64,000 nt of DNA from Penaeus vannamei. Lineage: Eukaryota; Arthropoda; Malacostraca; Decapoda; Penaeidae. Below are positions 50,215-62,800 of this stretch, piece by piece (within the stretch, counting starts at the first letter, position 1; the number at the start of each line of letters is the position of its first letter). Position numbers and translations under genes: made by a program. The notes under the pieces are model-generated. The model saw nothing but the letters and a program-made list of their open reading frames with translations. It was not told where the DNA came from and did not search any database. The stretch spans positions 19,003,439-19,067,438 of the forward strand of contig NC_091578.1 in NCBI RefSeq assembly GCF_042767895.1, written 5' to 3'.

Positions 50215-53200
50215 TTGCAGTTATAATAATTATCATGCTAATTATTATTTCTATTTTTATCATTATAACTATTTATATAATGATAATAGCAATAATGATG
50301 ATCTTAGAAATAATAATGACAATAATAATAATTATAATAACAATGATAATGATGTTAATATTTCTATTGCCATTATTAGTATGGAAATTATTGGAATAGA
50401 GTTTATTATTGCAGTAATTATCAAGATTATCATTATAATCATGACTTTATCATTAGTATCATTATTATTGTCATTATCATCAAAACTATCATCATTAGTG
50501 TCAATAATAAAGGAATCGTCAGGGATATCATCATAATTACCTGAATTATTATAATTAAAAAGCGAAAGTTTTTTTTTTTTCGACGTTCCTCTCAAAAGGT
50601 TGTTATACGCTAGATTTTTCCGTTTTTTTTTCGACTTTTGGGATTTTATTACTTCTAGCCTTGATTTCATTATAAATGGACTAAATGATATATATTATCA
50701 TTATTATTATCATTACTGTCATCATTTTTATGATTATTATCATTATAGTCATCATCATGATTATCATTATTATTATCATCATTATTGCAGTTATAATAAT
50801 TAGTATGCTAATTATTATTGATATTTTTATCATTATAACTATTTATATAATGATAATAGCAATAATGATGATCTTAGAAATAATGACAATAATAATTATT
50901 ATAATGCAATATTTCTATTGCCATTATTAGTATGGAAATTATTGGAATAGAGTTAATTATTGCTATTATTGCAGTAATTCTCAAGATTATCATTATAATT
51001 ATGACTATCATTATTATCATTATTATTGTCATTATCTTTGTTATCATAATTATCATTATTGTCAATAATAAAGGAATCATCATGGAAATCATCATAATTA
51101 CCTGAATTAATGTTAAAATCCTCATAATTACCATTAAAAAGCGAAAAGGGTTTTTTTTTTTTTTTACGTTTCTCTCAAAATGCTGTAATACGCTAGATTT
51201 TGCCGTTTTTTCGACTTCTGGGAATTTATTACTTCTGGCCTTGATTTCATTATAAATGGACTGAATGATAATTATTATCATCATTATTATTATTACTGTC
51301 ATCATTTTTATGATTATTGTCATTATAGTTATCATCAAGATTATCATTATAGTAATTATCATCATGATTATCATTATTATTATCATCATTATTGCAGTTA
51401 TAATAATTATCATGCTAATTATTATTGCTATTTTTATCATTATAAATATTTATATAATGATAATAGCAATAATGATGATATTATTATTTCTATTGCCATT
51501 ATTAGTATGAAAATTATTGGAATAGAGTTAATTATTGTTATTATTGCAGTAATTATCAAGATTATCATTATAATTATGACTTTATCATTATTATCATTAT
51601 CATTGTCATTATCATCATTATTGTCAATAATAAAGGAATCATCATGGAAATCATCATAATTACCTGAATTAATCTTAAAATCCTCATAATTACCATTAAA
51701 AAGCGAAAAGGTTTTTTTTCGACGCGTCTCTCAAAAGGCTGTAATAGGCTAGATTTTGCTTTTGGTATTTTATTACCTTTGGCGTTTATTTCCTTATAAA
51801 TGGACTGAATGATGATTATTATCATCATTTTTATCATTACTGTCATCATTTTTATGATTATTATCATTATAGTCATTATCATCATGATTATCATTATTAT
51901 CATCATCATTATTGCAGTTATAATAATTACTATGCTAATTATTATTGCTATTTTTATCATTATAATTATTTATATAATGATAATAGCAATAATGATGATC
52001 TTAGAAATAATAATGACAATAATAATAATTATAATGACAATGATAATTATGTTATTATTATTTCTATTGGCATTATTAGTATGGAAATTATTGGAATAGA
52101 GTTAAACATTGCTATTATTGCAGTAATTATCAAGATTATCATTATAATTATGACTTTATCATTATTATCATTATTATTGTCATTATCATTATCATTATCA
52201 TCATAATTATCATCATTATTGTCAATAATAAAGGAATTATCAGGGAAATCATCATAATTACCTGAATTAATGTTAAAATCCTTTTTTCGATATTTCTCTC
52301 AAAAAGCTATTTACGCTATATTTTGCCGTTTTTTTCGACGTTTGGGATTTTATTACTTCTGGCCTTGATTTCATTATAAATGGACTGAATTATAATTATT
52401 ATCATCTTTATTATTATTACTGTCATCATTTTTATGATTATTATCATTATAGTCATTATCATCATGATTATTATTATTATTATCATCATTATTGAAATAG
52501 AGTTAATTATTGCTATTATTGCAGTAATTATCAAGATTATCATTATAATTATGACTATCATTATTATTGTCATTATCATTTTCATTGTCATCATAATTAT
52601 CATCATTATTGTCAATAATAAAGGAATCATCTTTGAAATCATCATAATTACCTGAATTAATGTTAAAATCCCCATAATTGCCATCAGAAAGCAAAAAGGT
52701 TTTTTTTCGACGTTTCTCTCAAAAGGTTGTAATACGCTAGATTTTGCCTTTTTTTCGACTTTTGGGATTTTATAACTTCTGGCCATTATTAGTATGGATA
52801 TTATTGGAATAGAGTTAATTATTGCTATTATTGCAGTAATTCTGAAGATTATCATTATAATTATGACCTTATCATAATCATTACTATTGTCAATATCATC
52901 ATTATCATTATTGTCAATAATAAAGGAATCATTATGGAAATCACCATAATTACCTGAATTAATGTTAAATCCTCATAATTACCATTAAAAAGCGAAAAGG
53001 TTTTTTTTTCGACGTTTCTCTGAAAAGCCTGTAATACGTTAGATTTTGCTGATTTTTTCGACTTCTGGGATTTTATTACTTCTGGCCTTTATTTCATTAT
53101 AAATTGAGTGAATGATAATTATTATCATTATTATTATTACTGTCATCATTTTTATGATAATTATCAGTAGAGTCATTATCATCATTATTACCATTATCAT

Positions 53201-53487
53201 TATCATCATTATTGCTGTTATAATAATTATTATGCTAATTATTATTGCTATTTTTATCATTATAACTATTTATATAATGATAATAGCAATAATGATGATC
53301 TTAGAAATAATAATGACAATAATAATAATTAAAATGACAATGATAATGATGTTATTATTATTTCTATATGATTAGTATGGAAATTATCGGAATAGAGTTA
53401 ATTATTGCTATTATTGCAGTAATTATCAAGATTAGCATTATAATTATGACTTTATCATTATTATCATTATTATTGTCATAATCATAA
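50215..53487 (-). repeat. 0.6-kb satellite array, block 9 (- orientation)
   Basis: Mirror of block 2. The 50.2-52.5 kb part is clearly diverged from the left arm; the 52.5-53.5 kb part is almost identical to it and keeps the two microhomology-type deletion junctions (near 52490 and 52786). No gene is supported. Confidence 0.9.
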
Positions 53488-53863
53488 TGGGTGGGTGCTT
53501 CATGCTCAAGGTGGTGTGAAGCGATGGTGTGGTAGCCTAGATAGTGTTTAGTGCTTTCATGCCTTCTCGTTTTCAGCTGCCACCGCTGGCTAGCCTTGTG
53601 CGAAAAAGGGAACAGCGCTGCATAAGTCTCCCCTGCCAGTTCATAGCCTCTCCATCGTTGAGACTTCTGCAGTGCCTCCTCGTTGCCACCTATGGAACCT
53701 GGCACCTTGCTGTCCTAGGCTGAACTGTAGGGGATCTCGGAGCAGCAGGAGGCCCCAGAGGTACAGGGTCATGGCCCACCGGCGTGTGGACATGCCCTGG
53801 CCCTGTACTAACTCCTGCCCCTAAGCCCCCTGGGGTCAATGGGAGACTCGAGGGAGGTGGGCC

Positions 53864-54869
53864 TTGCCTGTCCTCCTCCTCCCAGAGAATAAGCCACTGG
53901 CGGGGGTGGCAGAGGTGGCGTTCACGAGGGTTAACCTCAGGCGGGAAGTCAGGGTGAGGGCTTGGAACGTCCGCTCTTTACGTCAGGATGATCGGTTACC
54001 CCTGCTATCAAGGGAACTGGGGAGGCTGAGAGTAGGGGTGGCTGCTCTCTCGGAGGTGAGAAGACCTGGCAGCGGCACGACCAGTGTACGTAGCTACACC
54101 TATTACTGGTCAGGCCGCAGCGATGGTCACCATCTCCAGGGAGTAGCCATAGCTGTCTCCGGTAGGCTCCAGCCCTCGGTGGTAGAGGTCACTCCAGTCG
54201 ATGAGCGTATAATGGTGATGAGACTGAAGCTGTCTTTGGGCTTCATGTCTCTTATTGCTGTGTACGATCCTACCGATGTTTGTAAACTTGATGTTCTACG
54301 CAAAACTTGCATCCGTGGCAGACAGTTGACCCCGGCGAGATATTCGTATTGTTCTGGGTGACTTCAATGCAGTATCTGGCTGCGATCGAGCTGGCTATGA
54401 GATGTCAGTCGGTCCTCATGGTTCGGGAGTTGATACCGGCAGCGAGAATTCCCTCCTTTTCCGGGATTTTGCTAGATCCCAGAATTTGAGGATTTCAGGC
54501 TCCTGGTACCAGCGCCCAGACCCACATCGTTGGACATGGTACAGGGATGCGGGTAATGCAACCAAGGAGATCGACCACATTCTCGTTAGCACTCATTGGA
54601 GGATCCTCCAGAACTGCAGGGTGTATAGGAGTGCTGAATTCTGTGGTACTGACCATAGATTAGTTGTGGCTACCCTCCAGGTACACTTCAAAACTCCCCA
54701 ATGGCCCAATGACCACCCTAGGGTGTTTCATTTGGACAGGCTGAAGGAGAGGGAGTGTGCTCGGAGGTTTGCTAAGACAATCTCTGATCGGTTCACAGCG
54801 CTTGACAATCTGACGGACCCTGTATTTCTGTGGGACACCTTCAAGCGTGAAACGCTTGATGCAGCCTAA
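53864..54869 (+). pseudogene. RTE endonuclease domain, frameshifted (right arm)
   Basis: The first frame (53864-54361) carries RVRAWNVRSLRQDD, AALSEVRRPGSG and LIAVYDPTDV. The frame changes near 54340, inside a run of C and G. The following frame gives GDFNAVSGCDRAGYEMSVGP and then ATKEIDHILVSTHW and GTDHRLVVA (to 54869). The peptides are identical to the left arm over both fragments. Only a non-ATG codon opens the first fragment, so the natural start is not known. Confidence 0.85.
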
Positions 54870-54974
54870 GAATGGATTAGAGAACGCCCGAGAGCAAGAC
54901 AGAATTCAATCTCTCAGGAGACACTGGAAGCCACTGATACTTGCCGTGCGGCTCGTCTGACAGGGGATCGGGAT

Positions 54975-56354
54975 TTGCACCGTTCTCAGGTGCGCAGAAC
55001 TCGGTCTCTGTTAAGAAGGGACAAGGAACAGTTTATTAGGAATCTTGCTGAGGAGGTTGAAGGCCATTTCTTAGTAAATGACCTTCGTCCTGCATACCAA
55101 GCCCTCAGAAAACTGAACTCCAAGCCCTCTTCACAGGTGACTGCAGTTCGCTTAGTGGGTGGCCAGATTGTCTCAGATCCTGTTGCGGTGAGGGAGCGTT
55201 GGGCTGAATACTTTGAGCAGTTGTATCAGGTTGACCCTCCAACAGTTAACTTGGATGTGGGTAGTGCCGTGATTCCGCTGCCGGACCCACCCATTAGCGA
55301 GGACCCTCCCTCCCTAACTGAGGTTAGGGAGGCGATTTCCAAGCTGAAAAGTGGTAAAGCAGCAGGTATTTGCGGCATCCGAGCTGAACTGTTAAAGGCT
55401 GGTGGTGAACCTATGGCGCAGGGGTTGCATGCTGTCCTGGCTGCCATTTGGCGGTCTAGTACCATTCCCTCTGACCTGTTGAGGGGTGTGGTCATCCCTC
55501 TCTGAAAGGGGGACCGATGGGACTGCAGCAATCACCGCGGCATCACACTGCTCAGTGTACCAGGCAAGGTTCTTGCTCGCATCCTTCTGAGGCGTACCAG
55601 AGACCATCTACTAAGGCATCAGAGGCCAGAGCAATCCGGATTCACTCCTGGTAAGTCAACAATAGACCGTATCCTTGCGCTTCGAGTCATTGTAGAGCGC
55701 CGTCGTGAGTTTGGATGTGGGTTACTTGCAGCCTACATCGACCTCAAGAAGTCGTTCGATACAGTACATCGGGAATCACTCTGGGAGATCCAGAGACTAA
55801 GAGGAATTCCAACAAGGATTATTGAACTAATAGCAAACCTATATACTGGTACTGAAAGTGCTGTAAAGTGTGGTGGGGGCCTGTCGAGCCTCTTTCCTGT
55901 CAGTTCAGGAGTGAGGCAAGGCTGTGTTCTTGCACTAAACCTTTTCAACACTTACATGGACTGGATACTAGGCAGAGCTACTGTTCAAAGTCATTGTGGA
56001 GCAACACTGGGTAATGTTAAAGTTACAGACCTTGATTTTGCCGATGATGTTGCAATTCTATATGAGTCTTTGGAAACCTTAGTGGTGGCCCTTGATGCAT
56101 TTAGTAATGAAGCAAAGCCCTTGGGTCTAGAGGTCTATTGGACCAAGACCAAGATCCAGGACTTTGGGGACTTACTAGGAGAACCTGTTCAGTCGGTACG
56201 TGCTTGCGGCGAGGACATTGAGGTCACAGAGAGCTTTACATACCTTGGTAGTGCAGTTCATAACTCTGGGCTGTCAGACCAGGAAGTCAGTAGACGGATT
56301 GGCCTGGCAGCAGGGGTCATGAACTCTCTCGACAAGAGTATTTGGAGATGCTAG
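54975..56354 (+). pseudogene. RTE reverse transcriptase domain with in-frame stops (right arm)
   Basis: One frame holds AISKLKSGKAAGICGIRAEL, a TGA at 55503, then CSNHRGITLLSVPGKVLA, EQSGFTPGKSTIDRIL, AAYIDLKKSFDTVHRE (motif A), SSGVRQGCVLALNLFN (motif B) and DLDFADDVAIL (motif C). Catalytic Asp residues of motifs A and C are present. The element would make a complete RT but for the TGA and the TAG that ends this part. The SGKAAGICG text looks ancestral; the left arm reads SDKAAVICG. Confidence 0.87.
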
Positions 56355-56399
56355 TACCTGTGCAGAAGGACCAAGCTACGGGTTTTCAGGGCCCTGATA

Positions 56400-56837
56400 A
56401 TGCCAGTTTTGCTCTACGGTAGTGAAACCTGGACATTATCCAGTGCACTGGAGTCCCGTCTTGAAGCCTTTTGCAATAGGTCCTTGCGCCGGATCAAGGG
56501 GTACTGTTGGCGGGACCATGTGTCTAACCAACGGCTGCACCGTGAGACTGGCACAGGACCTGTTACCTACACAATCCGGGATCGACAACTCAGGCTATAT
56601 GGCTACCTGGCTCGCTTTCCACAGGCTGATCCTGCCCATCAGGTTGTCTCTGTAAGGGACAACCCTGGGTGGAGGAGGCCTGTGGGACGACCTAGGAGGT
56701 CGTGGCTTAGGCAGATCGATCAAACCTGTCGGGAAGAGCTCGAGATGTGCCGGGCCCCTGCCTGGCGACTTGCCACGAGGGATCCTAAAAGGTGGAAGCA
56801 GAAGGTGGACGCGGCTATGCGCCCCCGTCGGCTTTAG
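56400..56837 (+). pseudogene. RTE C-terminal region (right arm)
   Basis: It continues the RT frame after the TAG, with PVLLYGSETWTLSSALESRL, RQLRLYGYLARFPQADPAHQ and GRPRRSWLRQIDQTCREELE, ending MRPRRL. The open frame ends at a TAG just before the GAT tail, so this is probably the natural C-terminus; the left arm's ending differs because of an indel. Confidence 0.8.
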
Positions 56838-56855
56838 CTCCGGATGATGATGATG

Positions 56856-59800
56856 TCATTATCATTGTCATTATCATCAATAATAAAGGAATCATCATGG
56901 AAATCATCATTATTACCTGGATTCATGTTAAAATCCTCATAATTACCATTAGAAAGCGAAAAGGGTTTTTTTTCGCCGTTTCTCTCAAAAGGCTGTAATA
57001 TACTAGATTTTGCCGTTTTTTTCGACTTTTGGGATTTTATTACTTCTGGCCTTTATTTCATTATAAATGGACTGAATGATAATTATTATCATCATTATTA
57101 TCATTACTGTCATCATTTTTATGATTATTATCATTATAGTCATTATCATCATGATTATCATTATTATTATCATCAATATTGCAGTTATAATAATTATTAT
57201 GCTAATTATTATTGCTATTTTTATCATTATAACTATTTATATAATGGTAATAGCAATAATGATGATCTTAGAAATAATGGCAATAATAATAATTAGAGAA
57301 AGTTTTTTTTCGACGTTTCTCTTTTTGCTAGATTTTGCCGTTTTTTCGACGTTTGGGATTTTAGTACTTTTTGCCTTTATTTCATTATAAGTGGACTGGA
57401 TGATATTTATTATCATCATTGTTATCATTACTGTCATCATTTTTATGATTATCATTATAGTCATTATCATCATGATTATCATTATTAGTATCATCATTAT
57501 TGCAGTTATGATAATTATTATGCTAATTATTATTGCTATTTTTATCATTATAACTATTTATATAATGATAATAGCAATAATGATGATCTTCTAAATACTA
57601 ATGACAATGATAATAATTATAATGACAATGATAATGATATTATTTCTATTGCCATTATCAGTCTGGAAATTATTGGAATAGAGTTAATTATTGCTTTTAT
57701 TGCAGTAATTATCAAGATTATCATTATATCTATGACTTTATCATCATTATCATTATTATTGTCATTATCATTGTCATTACCATCATAATTATCATTATTG
57801 TCAATAATAAAGTAATCATCATGGAAATCATTATAATTGCCTGAATTAATTTTAAAATCCTCATAATTACCATTAAAAAGCGAAAAGTTTTTTTTCGACA
57901 TTCCTCTGAAAAGGCTGTAATACGCTAGATTTTGCCGTTTTTCGACTTTTTGGAACTTTATTACTTCTGGCCTTTATTTCATTATAAATTGACTGAATGA
58001 TAATTTTTATCATCATTATTATCATTACTGTCATCATTTTTATGATTATCATTATAGTCATTATCATCGTGATTATCATAATTATCATCATTATTGTAGT
58101 TATGATAATTATTATGCTAATTATTATTGCTATTTTTATCATTATAACTATTTATATAATAATAGCAATAATGATGATCTTAGAAATAATTATGATCTTA
58201 GAAATAATAATGGCAGTGATAACAATTATAATGACAATGATAATGAAGTTATTATTTCTATTGCTATTATTAGTATGGAAATTATTGGAAGAGAGTTAAT
58301 TATTGCTATTATTGCAGTAACTATCAAGATTATCATTATAATTATGACTTTATCCTTATTATCATTATTATTGTCATTTTCTTTGTCATTATCATCATAA
58401 TTATTATTATTGTCAATAACAAAGGAATCATCAGGGAAATCATCATAATTACCTGAATTAATGTTAAAATCCTCATAATTACCATTAAAAAGCGAAAAGT
58501 TTTTTTTTCGACGTTTCTCTCAAAAGGCTAGATTTTGCCGTTTTTTCGACTTTTGGGATTTTACAACTGTCCATTATTTCATTATAAATTGACTGAATGA
58601 TGACTATTATCATTATTATCATTACTGTCATCATTTTTATGATTATCATTATAGGCATTATCCTCATGATTATCATTATTATAAAAAAAACGTTTTTTTC
58701 GACGTTTCTCTCAAAAGGCTAGATTTTGGCGTTTTTTCGACTTTTGGGATTTTATTACTTCTGGCCTTGATTCATTATAAATGGACTGAATGATGATTAT
58801 TATCACCATTATTATCATTACTGTCATCATTTTCATGATTATTATCATTATAGTCATTATCCTCATAATTATAATTATTATTATGATCATTATTGCAGTG
58901 ATAATAATTATTATGCTAATTATTTTTGCTATTTTTATCATTATAACTATTTATATAATGATAATAGCAATAATGATGATCTTAGAAATAATAATGACAA
59001 TAATAATAAATATTATGACAATGATAATGTTATTATTATTTCTATTGCTATTATTAGTATGGAAATTATTGGAAGAGAGTTAATTATTGCTATTATTGCA
59101 GTAATTATCAAGAGTATCATTATAATTATGACTATCATTAATATTGTCATTATCATATTCATTATCATCATAATTATCATTATTGTCAATAATAAAGGAA
59201 TAATCAGGGAAATCAATATAATTACCTGAATTAATGTTAAAATTCCCATAATTACCATTAGAAAGCGAAAAGGTTTTTTTTCGACGTTTCTCTCAAAAGG
59301 CTGTAATACGCTAGATTATGCCGTTTTCTCGACTTTTGGGATTTTATTACTTCTGGCCATTATTTCATTATAAATTGACTGGATGATGATTATTATCACC
59401 ATTATCATTACTGTCACCATTTTTATGATTATTATCATCATAGTCATTAACCTCATGATTATCAATATTATAAAAAAAAGTTTTTTTTTTCGATTTTTTT
59501 CTCAAAAAGTCTAGATTTTGCCGTTTTTTTTCGACTTCTGGGATTTTATTACTTCTGGACTTTATTTCATTATAAATGGACTGAATGATGATTATTATCA
59601 TCCTTATTAAGATTACTGTCATAATTTTTATGATTATTATCATTATAGTAATTATCCTCATGATTATTATTATTATTATGATCATTATTGCAGTGATAAT
59701 AATTATTATGCTAATCATTATTGCTATTTATATCATCATAACTATTTATATAATGAAAGTAGCAATAATGATGTTTTTTCGTCGTTTGGGATTTTATTAC

Positions 59801-62800
59801 TTTTGGCCTTTATTTCATTATAAATGGACTTAATGACAATTATTATTATCAGTATTATCATTATTGTCATCATTTTTATGATTATTATCATTATAGTCAT
59901 TATCATCATGATTATATTATTATTATCATCATTATTGCAGTTATAATAATTATTATGCTAATTATTGCTACTTATATAATGATAATAGCAATAATGATGA
60001 TCTTAGAAATAATAATGGCTATAATGATAATTATAATGGCAATGATAATGATGTTATTATTATTTCTATTGCCATTATTATATTGGAAATCATTTGAAGA
60101 GAGTTAATTTTTGCTATTATTGCAGTAATTCTCAAGATTATCATTATATTTATGACTTTATCATTAATATCATTATAAATGTCATTATCATCATAACTAT
60201 CATCATTATTGTCAATAATAAAGGCATCATCAGGGAAATCATCATAATTACCTGAATTAATGTTAAAATCCCCATAATTACCATTAGAAAGCGAAAAGTT
60301 TTTTTTTCGACGTTCCTCTCATAAGGCTGCTAGATTTTGCCGTTTTTTTTCGACGTTTGGGATTTTATTACTTTTGGCCTTGATTTCATTATAAATGGAC
60401 TGAATGATGATTATTATCATTATTATTATCATTACTGTCATCATTTTTATGATTATTATCATTATAGTCATTATCATCATGATTATCATTATTATTATCA
60501 TCATCATTGCAGTTATAATAATTAGTATGCTAATTATTATTGCTATTTTTATCATTATAACAATTTATATAATGGTAATAGCAATAATGATGATCTTAGA
60601 ACTAATAATGACAATAATAATAATTATAATGACAATGATAATGATATTATTTGTATTGCCATTATTGGTATGGAAATTATTGGAATAGAGTTAATTATTG
60701 CTATTATTGCAGTAATTATCAAGAGTATCATTATATTTATGACTTTATCATTATCATTATTATAGTCATTATCATTGTCATTACCATCATAATTATCATC
60801 ATTATTGTCAATAATAATGGAATCATCAGGGAAATCATATTTACCTGAATTAATGTTAAAATCCTCATAATTACCATTAAAAAGCGAAAAGGGTTTTTTC
60901 GACGTTTCTCTCAAAAGTCTGTAATACGCTAGATTTTGCCGTTTTTTCGACTTTTGGGATTTTATAACTTCTGGCCTTTATTTAATTATAAATGGACTGA
61001 ATGATAATTATTATCATCATTATTATCATTACTGTCATCATTTTTATGATCATTATCATTATAGTCATTATCATCAAGATTTTCATTTTTATTATCATCA
61101 TTATTGGAGTTATAATGATTAGTATGCTAATTATTATTGCTATTTTCATCATTATAAATATTTATATAATGATAATAGCAATAATGATAATCAAAAATAC
61201 TAATGACAATAATGATAATTATAATGACAATATTGTTATTAATATTTCTATTGTCATTATCAGTATGGAAATTATTGGAAGAGAGTTAATTATTGCTATT
61301 TTTGCAGTAACTATCAAGATTACCATTATAATTATGACTTTATCCTAATTATCATTATTATTGTCCTTATCTTTGTCATTATCATCATAATTATCATTAT
61401 TATTGTCAATAATAAAGGAATCATTATGGAAATCATAATTACCTGAATTAATGTTAAAATCCTCATAATTACCATTAAAAAGCGAAAAGGGTTTTTCTCG
61501 ATGTTTCTCTCAAAAGGCGGTAATACGCTAGATTTTGCCGTTTTTTCGACTTTTGGGATTTTATAACTTATGGCCTTTATTTCATTATAAATGGATTGAA
61601 TGATAATTATCATTATTATCATTACTGTCATCATTTTTATGATTATCATTATTATTATTATCATTATTGCAGTTGTAATAATTATCATGCTAATTATTAT
61701 TGCTAAAAATAGCATTATAACTAATTATATAATGATAATAGTAATAATGATGATCTTAGAAATAATAATGACAATAATTATTGGAATATAGTTAATTAGT
61801 GCTATTATTGCAGTAATTATCAAGAGTATCATTATATTTATGACTTTATCATTATTATCATTATCATAGTCATTATCATCATAATTATCATTATTGTCAA
61901 TAATAAAGGAATCATCAGGGAAATCATCATAATTACCTGAATTGATGTTAAAATCCCCATAATTACCATTATAAAGCGAAAAGGTTTTTTTTTCGACTTT
62001 TCTCTCGAAAGGCTGTAATACGCTAGATTTTTCCGTTTTTTTTTCGACTTTTGGGATTTTATTACTTCTGGCCATTATTTCATTATAAATTGACTGAATG
62101 ATGATTATTATCATCATTATCATTATTGTCATCATTTTTATGATTATTATTCATATAGTCATTATCCTCATGGGTATCATTATTATTATAATCATTAATG
62201 CAGTTATAATAATTAGTATGCTAATTATTATTGCTATTTTTATCATTATAACTATTTATATAATGATAATAGCAATAATGATGATCTTAGAAATAATAAT
62301 GACAATAATAATAATAATTATAATGACAATGATAATGATGTTATTATTATTTCTATTGCCATTATTAGTATGGAAATTATTGGAATAGAGTTAATTATTG
62401 CTATTATTGCAGTAAATATCAAGAGTATCATTATATTTATGACTTTATCATTATCATTATTATTGTCATTATCATTGTCATTACCATCATAATTATCATT
62501 ATTGTCAATAATAAAGGAATCATCAGGGAAATCATCATATTTACCTGAATTAATGTTAAAATCCTCATAATTACCATTGAAAAGCGAAAAGGTTTTTTTC
62601 GACGTTTCTCTCAAAGGGCTGTAATAAGCCAGATTTTGCCGTTTTTTCGACTTTTGGGATTTTATAACTTCTGGCCTTTATTTCATTATAAATGGGCTGA
62701 ATGATAATTATTATCATCATTATTATCATTACTGTCATCATTTTTATGATTATTATCATTATAGTCATTATCATCATGATTATGATTATTATTATCATTA

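Larger units (their letters stand above)
53488..56855 (+). mobile_element. RTE-like non-LTR retrotransposon, nearly full length, inactivated (right-arm copy)
   Basis: Mirror of 5531-8893, about 3.37 kb. It is the easier copy to read: after one frameshift in the endonuclease a single frame runs from about 54330 to 56837, interrupted by only three stops (TAA 54867, TGA 55503, TAG 56352). The 3' tail is GGATGATGATGATG. Flanking GTCATAATCAT and GTCATTATCAT form the target-site duplication. About 350 bp at the 5' end (53488-53840) have no clear coding sequence and are probably the 5' UTR. Confidence 0.88.
32087..57400 (-). repeat. Right arm of the ~25-kb inverted duplication
   Basis: This is the reverse complement of about 5000-30312 in the same order of elements. 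The right arm is longer by up to about 120 bp in places and shorter in others. Most differences in near-identical parts are one to a few bases or whole-triplet indels. The outer boundary near 57.4 kb is approximate: satellite on both sides makes exact mirror pairing hard to follow. Confidence 0.93.
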
